From Dysgonamonadaceae bacterium (GTDB taxonomy: Bacteria > Bacteroidota > Bacteroidia > Bacteroidales > Azobacteroidaceae), in the NCBI GenBank assembly GCA_031282925.1, contig JAITCT010000147.1, positions 1 to 6,686 of the forward strand: a DNA stretch of 6,686 bases, written 5' to 3'. Below the pieces are notes generated by a model, which did not search any database, was not told the origin of the DNA, and saw nothing but the letters and a program-made list of their open reading frames with translations. Position 1 is the first letter of the stretch, and each line of letters starts with the position of its first letter. Position numbers and translations under genes: made by a program. This document shows, piece after piece, positions 1 to 4,563 of the stretch.

Positions 1-925
1 TGTACGTACTCGTTTTCTGCCCGCTTTCGGACGTTACCGTAATCGTAACGAACTTGCCCGCCTCAATCGGATATACGGAACAATCGCCAACAAACGTGCC
101 TATTGACGTAATAGCAGTATCGCTTCCCTGCACAACCTCAATATCGCTAAACACATCCTTTTTCCTCAAAACAAGAGCGAGCTTCTGATCCGCATTGACG
201 GAATCCGTTTCCACATGATCACCGGGATCAACAACGCCGGTTAAACTGTTAATGCTCTTGAAAAAAATGGAATCTTCCGTATTTCCAGAATCATAAAGGT
301 TTCCGTCTTTAATTTGTGTTTCCCATTCTTCTTTGTTAACCGTTTCTTCACTAACTCCACTACTTGGAGCCTTCGCAACCACAAACAGCTTGACAAGATC
401 GGCAATATTGTTTGCTGCAACCCGGTCAATGGTAAGATTATACTCAAATTTTCCCATACCGGGAACCTCAAAACTGAGCTTACCCTCAATCTTGTCCTTC
501 ATTGTTTCAAAGGTGATTAGATAAACAGTATCATAATGACCCTTATACGTACCACTTGTGAGTGCGCCATCACCACCACTTTCGTTGGGTATTCCCTTGA
601 CAAGGGATTCGCCTTCCCGAACCTCTACAGGTATTGAATCCGCCTTGCCTCCATCAGGTAACAAATTTTCCTTCTCCCACTTGATACCGAGATAAACACT
701 GTCTGCTCTGACAGGAACATAAGCATGATAATTCGTTACCGTATCCACAAAATTGGAAGGATCCACTGTAAGAGGGCTTTCCTTCCCGTCTTTAATCAAG
801 TACAGGCCAAATTCCTTTGGCACAAATACTCCTTCATTTTCGGCATGTACCGCCTCCACCCCGGCGAACAGCCCCACAAGAGCCGCCGCCCATACAATCA
901 ATAAAAAGTTTCTGTTTCTTTTCAT
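1..925 (-). CDS. Exported protein of unknown function, N-terminal part (3' end outside window)
   Basis: An uninterrupted reading frame runs from ATG at 925 off the left edge: 308 whole codons and no stop. The product starts with a classical signal peptide: basic MKRNRN, a hydrophobic core over residues 7-23 (FLLIVWAAALVGLFAGV), then EAVHA with likely signal peptidase I cleavage after Ala28. No lipobox Cys is present; the only Cys is residue 282. The mature part is acidic and rich in Val, Thr, Asp and Gly, as in beta-sandwich surface proteins. Residues about 270-308, ending in GKFVTITVTSESGQKTSTY, resemble the last strands of cadherin-like beta-sandwich repeats (PF12733) of Bacteroidota surface proteins. 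That resemblance is from memory and is the weakest part of this call. Export is well supported and function is unknown. Delivery by the type IX system is possible, but the C-terminal sorting domain would lie outside the window. The start is preceded by AT-rich sequence without a Shine-Dalgarno, and a good promoter lies about 155 nt upstream. Confidence 0.8.
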   Translation of the reverse strand, partial: MKRNRNFLLIVWAAALVGLFAGVEAVHAENEGVFVPKEFGLYLIKDGKESPLTVDPSNFVDTVTNYHAYVPVRADSVYLGIKWEKENLLPDGGKADSIPVEVREGESLVKGIPNESGGDGALTSGTYKGHYDTVYLITFETMKDKIEGKLSFEVPGMGKFEYNLTIDRVAANNIADLVKLFVVAKAPSSGVSEETVNKEEWETQIKDGNLYDSGNTEDSIFFKSINSLTGVVDPGDHVETDSVNADQKLALVLRKKDVFSDIEVVQGSDTAITSIGTFVGDCSVYPIEAGKFVTITVTSESGQKTSTY

Positions 926-1072
926 TTTCTAAAAATTTTAAATTATTAAACCGTTTAATTAATACATTATGAATTGACAATCCGGCCTGTATGCGTGTAA
1001 AACCTGCGTCCGGGAAAGGAATAATACAAAGGGCGCTTGCTGGTTATACAACATGATAGCCTTTTCGTCAAA
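926..1072 (-). other. Long 5' leader of the exported-protein gene
   Basis: If the promoter at 1079-1108 is correct, transcription starts near 1072-1075, leaving about 150 untranslated nt before the ATG at 925. The stretch nearest the start codon (926-970) is very AT-rich and the rest is mixed. No convincing small ORF, known riboswitch fold or terminator hairpin was seen. The only clear symmetry is the palindrome at 945-959, listed separately. Confidence 0.4.
945..959. promoter_or_regulatory. AT-rich palindrome upstream of the exported-protein start
   Basis: ATTAAAC-C-GTTTAAT is a perfect 7-bp inverted repeat around a single base, 20 nt upstream of the ATG at 925. It could be a dimeric-regulator site or a weak mRNA hairpin near the ribosome-binding region. 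The surroundings are so AT-rich that chance is a fair explanation. The symmetry is seen directly; any function is inferred. Confidence 0.25.
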
Positions 1073-1078
1073 TCGCCG

Positions 1079-1108
1079 CAAAGGTAAAACAAAATTCCGG
1101 AACAACAA
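1079..1108 (-). promoter_or_regulatory. Bacteroidota-type promoter for the exported-protein gene
   Basis: Read on the minus strand, TACCTTTG (1086-1079) exactly matches the Bacteroidota -7 consensus TAnnTTTG and is followed by CGGC. Exactly 19 bp upstream is TTG (1108-1106, in the context GGTTG), which fits the -33 element. Box sequences and spacing both agree with the promoter type used by the phylum's primary sigma factor. It points at the ATG at 925. This is the best-formed promoter in the window. Confidence 0.7.
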
Positions 1109-1127
1109 CCGTGAAAAAAGGGTTAAT

Positions 1128-1180
1128 GTACAAAACCCCCTGTTTGGGAGTACAAAACTGCCGATTTGGAGGACAAAACC
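1128..1180. promoter_or_regulatory. Three direct repeats at 21-22 bp spacing upstream of the promoter
   Basis: ACAAAAC occurs at 1130, 1152 and 1173, at spacings of 22 and 21 bp. The first two copies lie in longer units (1128-1149 and 1150-1171) that begin GTACAAAAC, share TTTGG near their ends and match at 16 of 22 positions. The third unit matches only over its first part. The array begins 20 bp upstream of the -33 element, so its copies would be centred near -57, -79 and -100. Spacing by two helical turns would put all copies on one DNA face, as in AraC-type or LytTR-type activator sites. The repeats are seen directly; the operator role is inferred. Confidence 0.45.
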
Positions 1181-1186
1181 TGAATC

Positions 1187-1214
1187 AATTACGAATTACG
1201 AGTTACGAATTACG
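1187..1214. repeat. Four tandem copies of the heptamer AATTACG
   Basis: Four contiguous 7-bp units are present (AATTACG, AATTACG, AGTTACG, AATTACG), with one substitution in the third. The array abuts the left end of the palindromic element that starts at 1214. Two copies in reverse complement (CGTAATT) lie at 3575-3588, beyond the related palindrome at the second locus. Confidence 0.85.
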
Positions 1215-1343
1215 GGAATTATTTGGCCGCACTGCGTCATTGCAAGCCATAAGGCGAAGCAATCCAGGAATGTACTGCGGTTGTTCTCCGGATTGCTTCA
1301 GGCTAACGCCTTCGCAATGACGCAGTGCGGCCAAATAATCCCC
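1214..1343. repeat. Long interspersed palindromic element, copy A
   Basis: This is a roughly 130-bp imperfect inverted repeat. Its outer 26 bp pair perfectly (1218-1243 with 1314-1339). Its inner arms, GAAGCAATCC (1256-1265) and GGATTGCTTC (1290-1299), also pair perfectly around a 24-nt unpaired loop (1266-1289). Between outer and inner pairing each arm holds its own small hairpin, GCC-ATAA-GGC on the left and AGGC-TAAC-GCCT on the right, so the fold would be cruciform-like. There is no coding potential beyond short repeat-derived frames. The form is that of a non-autonomous REP- or MITE-like intergenic element; no transposase is nearby. Confidence 0.85.
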
Positions 1344-1502
1344 TAACTGTCAATTGTCCATTATCAATTGTCAATTCTCCTGATTGCTTCACCGCTTCGC
1401 GGTTCGCAATGACGCAGTGAGGCCAAATAATCCCTAACTGTCAATTGTCAATTATCAATTGTCAATTCTCCGGATTGTTTTGCCTTGCGGTTCGCAATGA
1501 CG
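1343..1502. repeat. Tandem duplication (91-bp period) carrying two more single arms
   Basis: A unit starting CTAACTG at 1343 repeats from 1434. Each unit begins with TCAATTGTC-type repeats (AATTGTCAATT at 1366, 1443 and 1457). Each then holds one arm of the palindromic family: 1381-1414 with internal hairpin ACCGC-TTC-GCGGT, and 1472-1502 with a weaker, altered interior. The second unit is cut short at about 1502, only 19 bp from the end of the EptA-like gene. The first unit ends in GGCCAAATAATCCC, as copy A does at its right edge, so the tandem probably grew from copy A's right half. Confidence 0.8.
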
Positions 1503-1520
1503 GCTGTTTGTGTCGTTTGC

Positions 1521-3134
1521 TCAAAATCCTTCCATCACTTCCATGTTGGTGTTAATAATATACCGGATGGAATCTTCCCGTAAAGAGTCCGAAACAATAC
1601 TTCTGGCCATGATTTGTCCGGGGAATGTGATGTCGGCCATATCAAGCATGGAATAAAAAATGTAATCCGTACTCAACCGTTTATCTTTGTTCCGGAGAAG
1701 GTTCTCTGCTTTGAAAGGATACCGGCTGTTGTATTTATCCGAAGTCCACACGAAAAACGGGACATGAAAATCGTAGGGGGTATATTCGCTTCCCCCGTGG
1801 AAAACGATGTTTTCTTCGGTGTCGAACAGGTTTTCCCCGTGGTCGGCTACATATACAAGGGCGCTTACCGCCTGCAAACGCTCTATTTTCCGTATCGTTC
1901 CTGCCAAAAAGAAATCGGTGTACAGGATGGAGTTATCGTAAGTGTTGATAAACAGTTCTTTGTTTTTAGCCGAAATCAGCGCATAATCAAAGGCTCCTTT
2001 CAAGCTGGGCTTAAAGACTTCAAAGGAAGCCGGATATCTGTAATTATACCGGAAATGGCTGCCCAAAGTATGGATAACAATAAGCATCTTCCGGTCGTTT
2101 CCGGCTAAAACATCGTCCAGGTAAGGCCACAACTGTTCGTCAAAATTAGCCGTGTCCGAAAAATCGGTAACGCGGAAATATTCCCTGTCGGCGTCGCCTG
2201 CTATGCGGCGGATAAATTTATTGTTAGCACTTTGATCGGCAATCCAGCAGGTTTTGAAACCGGCTTCCCCGAATGCATCGACAAATGATTTTTCGACGTA
2301 TGAACGTTCATAATCCCCGGCCGAAGCGCGTGTTAAAATTACCGGCAAACTCGAAGTCGTTATATTGGCTTCGGAATAAAAATCGGTGTAGGAAACCAGG
2401 CTTTTGGTTTTTGCCAGCAGCGGCGAGGTGTTCCGCCCGTATCCGTTTATCGAATAACTGCTGTAGCGTCCGGTTTCGCCGATCACAAATACATAAACTT
2501 CTTTTTCGTCAATCGGGTCTTTTTTGAATGCGTTGAATTTGAAGTCCTTCATTTTTTCCCTGCCTTCTTTGATTTCTTTCTTGGCGGCAAATACCTGGCA
2601 GGTGCGGAATATCAGGTCGTAGGGGTACACGTTCCTGATATAGCCTGTCGCATAAGCGATGATGAGCATTCCCGCAAAGAGGATAGCGCCCGTCCGTTTT
2701 GTCCGTTGCGATTTGAAAAGGCAGGCGTTTTTTATCCTTACCAGTGTAATTAAAAAATAAAAAGCCCAAAAAAGCAGCAAAATGACGATTGGAAATTTGA
2801 TGGCGGACAACAATTCAAACGATTCTTCCTGGTTCGTATCAATGATTGACAGCAGGAAAGCTGCCGTGGCCGGCATCCGGTTCAAATAAATGTGAGCTGC
2901 TTCGAGGGGGGCTAATAATACAAAGATGCCCTGGATAATAAAAAAAACTCTTTTTCTCAGGAACAGACCGGGCAGCAGGTATAAGAGGCATGAAAAGGCA
3001 AATATCAACAGGGCGGACGGCAAAGCCTCATTCCCGTAGAAAAGCAAAAAAATGTTCGGCAACAGCACAATAACAGATAAAACAATCATCCATCCGTATT
3101 CTTTTTTTGTCCCGTTTCTCTTTTTATCGTTCAT
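1521..3134 (-). CDS. Phosphoethanolamine transferase-like inner-membrane protein (EptA/sulfatase superfamily)
   Basis: The 537-residue product has the EptA layout: about five N-terminal membrane helices (near 14-33, 38-58, 62-80, 113-132, 148-165), a linker, then a periplasmic alkaline-phosphatase-fold domain from about 212. Metal and catalytic motifs are visible: IGET (Glu220) followed by the SINGYGRNTSP motif, ITTSSLP with the probable nucleophile Thr259 or Thr260, HTLGSH (His355, His360), DHGEN (Asp431, His432), and late His446 and His457. Family members move phosphoethanolamine from phosphatidylethanolamine to lipid A or other surface glycans; the acceptor here is unknown. The Cys residues that flank the nucleophile in proteobacterial EptA/MCR are absent. 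ATG at 3134 is preferred over an in-frame TTG at 3143 because it is ATG and because the upstream promoter would leave the TTG almost no leader. The gene appears monocistronic and is flanked by repeat clusters. No U-tract terminator follows the stop. Confidence 0.88.
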   Translation of the reverse strand: MNDKKRNGTKKEYGWMIVLSVIVLLPNIFLLFYGNEALPSALLIFAFSCLLYLLPGLFLRKRVFFIIQGIFVLLAPLEAAHIYLNRMPATAAFLLSIIDTNQEESFELLSAIKFPIVILLLFWAFYFLITLVRIKNACLFKSQRTKRTGAILFAGMLIIAYATGYIRNVYPYDLIFRTCQVFAAKKEIKEGREKMKDFKFNAFKKDPIDEKEVYVFVIGETGRYSSYSINGYGRNTSPLLAKTKSLVSYTDFYSEANITTSSLPVILTRASAGDYERSYVEKSFVDAFGEAGFKTCWIADQSANNKFIRRIAGDADREYFRVTDFSDTANFDEQLWPYLDDVLAGNDRKMLIVIHTLGSHFRYNYRYPASFEVFKPSLKGAFDYALISAKNKELFINTYDNSILYTDFFLAGTIRKIERLQAVSALVYVADHGENLFDTEENIVFHGGSEYTPYDFHVPFFVWTSDKYNSRYPFKAENLLRNKDKRLSTDYIFYSMLDMADITFPGQIMARSIVSDSLREDSIRYIINTNMEVMEGF

Positions 3135-3157
3135 TTTTAACAAAGATTTATCGGCGC

Positions 3158-3165
3158 CAAATTTA
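3158..3165 (-). promoter_or_regulatory. Candidate -7 box for the EptA-like gene
   Basis: On the minus strand, TAAATTTG (3165-3158) fits TAnnTTTG and lies 23 nt upstream of the ATG at 3134, giving a predicted leader of about 15-20 nt. The -33 element is poor; TCTG at 3192-3189 with a 23-bp spacer is the best candidate. In AT-rich DNA such a box can arise by chance, so its position just upstream of the gene is the main support. Confidence 0.45.
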
Positions 3166-3242
3166 CATGAAATAATTGATAATATATGCAGACCGGTAAA
3201 AATTTGCGCATTTGACCGTCATTTTATGTTATAAATAATCGT

Positions 3243-3250
3243 TACCTTTG
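3243..3250 (+). promoter_or_regulatory. Candidate -7 box facing manA
   Basis: TACCTTTG followed by CGGC is identical to the box upstream of the exported-protein gene and fits the Bacteroidota -7 consensus. No good -33 TTTG sits at 19-21 bp; one occurs at 3211 with a 28-bp spacer. The box is divergent from the EptA-like promoter, with 77 bp between the boxes. The next gene downstream on this strand is manA, about 350 bp away, so the predicted transcript would run through the second repeat cluster. Confidence 0.5.
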
Positions 3251-3344
3251 CGGCAAAATACGGATTCGTAACGGGTGCATTTCAAATGATTGCAGTGCGG
3301 TTGTGAAGGTTTTACAAACAGGGGAAATTGACAATTACCGCAGT

Positions 3345-3440
3345 CGTCATTGCGAAGGCGTTAGCCTGAAGCAATCCGGAAATGTAGTGCGGCTGTTCTC
3401 TGGATTGCTTCGCTGCGTCGCAGCTCGCAATGACGCAGTG
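3345..3440. repeat. Interspersed palindromic element, copy B
   Basis: This has the same architecture as copy A. Outer arms CGTCATTGCGA (3345-3355) and TCGCAATGACG (3425-3435) pair perfectly. Inner arms GAAGCAATCC (3368-3377) and GGATTGCTTC (3402-3411) enclose a 24-nt loop (3378-3401) that matches copy A's loop at 19 of 24 positions. Small internal hairpins are AGGC-GTTA-GCCT on the left and GCTGCG-T-CGCAGC on the right. The whole left arm (33 nt) is the exact reverse complement of copy A's right arm (1290-1322). The right edge continues as CAGTG, as in copy A. It lies in the presumed manA leader. Confidence 0.85.
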
Positions 3441-3480
3441 GAGTGTTGACGCTTGCGTCGAAAACAAAACCTTGCATGGG

Positions 3481-3542
3481 ATTCCTGCTTGCGCGGGAAT
3501 GACGGGTATCACAACGTTAGGGTTCCCCTGCTTGCGCGGGAA
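3481..3542. repeat. Duplicated GC-rich hairpin repeat
   Basis: CCTGCTTGCGCGGGAA occurs twice (3484-3499 and 3527-3542), 43 bp apart. Each copy lies in a small inverted repeat, ATTCC...GGAAT for the first and TTCCC...GGGAA for the second. The pattern resembles the GTCATTCCCGC-type intergenic repeats found in many bacterial genomes, whose chance translation gives peptides containing VIPAQAGI. That is what the minus strand encodes here. Confidence 0.7.
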
Positions 3543-3574
3543 CGAAGGGGCGCGGGAATTTGAAATACACCTTT

Positions 3575-3588
3575 CGTAATTCGTAATT
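3575..3588. repeat. Two tandem copies of CGTAATT, reverse complement of the 1187 heptamer
   Basis: Two exact 7-bp units lie 12 nt upstream of the manA ATG. They are the reverse complement of the heptamer arrayed four times at 1187-1214, so the two arrays face each other across the EptA-like gene. Confidence 0.75.
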
Positions 3589-3600
3589 TATCAAATACTT

Positions 3601-4563
3601 ATGCTGTATCCATTCAAATTCGAACCGATTTTAAAAGAAATTATCTGGGGGGGCGATGAGATATGCCGTTTCAAGAACTTGCATCCCGAGCGCCGCGGTA
3701 TCGGTGAAAGCTGGGAAATCTCCCACGTGAAAGGCAATGTTTCGGTAGTCGCCAACGGCGAACTCAAAGGTAAATCCTTAGAAGAACTGATTGAAACTTA
3801 CGGGAAAAGACTGATGGGAAAAACGGCAAGCGCCACGTTTCCCCTGCTCGTTAAATTCATTGACGCCCGCGATGCGCTTTCCGTCCAGGTGCATCCCAAC
3901 GACGAATTGGCGCAAAAACGGCATCATTCGCCCGGAAAAACCGAAATGTGGTATGTGATCAAAGCGGCGCCGGGCGCTTACCTGTATTCGGGTTTTTCGC
4001 AGGCCATTACGCCCGGACAGTATTTGAAAAGTTTGGAAGACAATACGTTTATCAATTATCTGCAAAGGCATGAGGTGAAACCGGGGGATGTTTTTTTCCT
4101 GCCTGCCGGACGCGTGCACGCCATCGGCGCCGGTTGTTTTATTGCCGAAATTCAGCAAACTTCGGATATTACTTACCGGATTTATGATTACAACCGCAAA
4201 GACGCTCAGGGTCATCCGAGGGAATTGCATACGGAATCGGCCAAAGATGCGATTGACTATAGGGTTTATCCCGACTGCAACCGGTCTTATGCGCCGGAAC
4301 CCAACGGAATCAGGACGCTGGTTTCCTGTCCTTATTTTACGGCCTGCCTGATTGAATCCGACAGGGATGCAACCGTGCTGGTTACCGGTTCAAACGATTC
4401 GTTCTCCATTTACATCTGCATGGAAGGCCAAGCCTGCCTGACGGACAGCGGCGGCGGGCGGACGGAAATCCGGCAAGGAGAAACGGTGTTGTTTCCAGCT
4501 GAAAATCCGGCAAAGGAAATCCGGACGGAAGGAAAAAGCAGGATATTGAAAACGAATGTCTAA
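3601..4563 (+). CDS. manA: Mannose-6-phosphate isomerase, class I
   Basis: A 320-residue cupin-fold, zinc-dependent cytosolic enzyme that interconverts fructose-6-phosphate and mannose-6-phosphate, linking glycolysis to GDP-mannose synthesis or mannose catabolism. The zinc ligands are all present: Gln96 and His98 in SVQVHPND, Glu115 in GKTEMWY, and His173 in LPAGRVHAIG. The active-site Arg motif is QQTSDITYRIYDY (Arg193). The N-terminus (YPFKFEPILKEIIWGG) is that of short bacterial class I enzymes, and about 320 residues is their usual length, so the start at 3601 is sound. The C-terminal 80 residues form the small second beta-barrel. There is no Shine-Dalgarno. The nearest good promoter box is about 350 bp upstream, beyond a repeat cluster. 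The stop codon overlaps that of the convergent Tex gene. No frameshift or missing catalytic residue was seen. Confidence 0.95.
   Translation: MLYPFKFEPILKEIIWGGDEICRFKNLHPERRGIGESWEISHVKGNVSVVANGELKGKSLEELIETYGKRLMGKTASATFPLLVKFIDARDALSVQVHPNDELAQKRHHSPGKTEMWYVIKAAPGAYLYSGFSQAITPGQYLKSLEDNTFINYLQRHEVKPGDVFFLPAGRVHAIGAGCFIAEIQQTSDITYRIYDYNRKDAQGHPRELHTESAKDAIDYRVYPDCNRSYAPEPNGIRTLVSCPYFTACLIESDRDATVLVTGSNDSFSIYICMEGQACLTDSGGGRTEIRQGETVLFPAENPAKEIRTEGKSRILKTNV

Noticed and set aside
1053..1346. Open frame of 97 codons on the plus strand across the first repeat cluster
   Set aside because: The predicted peptide is a translation of the palindromic repeat (VIASHKAKQSR, GLLQANAFAMT), and related peptide text arises at the second repeat locus. 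Such frames are common false annotations.
1485..1497. TTGCG-GTT-CGCAA hairpin just after the EptA-like gene as an intrinsic terminator
   Set aside because: The stem is only 5 bp, no U-tract follows in the direction of transcription, and it is part of a repeat arm.
1343..1502. Regularly spaced repeats that could suggest a CRISPR array
   Set aside because: Only two units, and the material between similar segments is itself repeated rather than unique spacers. There are no cas genes.
926..1520. tRNA or other structured RNA gene in the larger intergenic gap
   Set aside because: No tRNA-like T-arm and anticodon arrangement or terminator-capped RNA was seen. The strong secondary structure belongs to the repeat family.
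3135..3143. TTG start at 3143 for the EptA-like protein, adding three residues
   Set aside because: ATG at 3134 is in frame, and the candidate promoter leaves only a few bases before the TTG.
3286..3306. Possible solo fragment of the palindrome loop (AAATG...AGTGCGGTTGT)
   Set aside because: It resembles the 24-nt loop only with a gap of several bases and has no arms around it. It is too weak to call a third copy.
3312..3512. Open frame of 66 codons on the minus strand before manA
   Set aside because: It begins MIPVIPAQAGIP, the well-known false peptide of the GC-rich hairpin repeat, and continues into palindrome B. It is not a gene.
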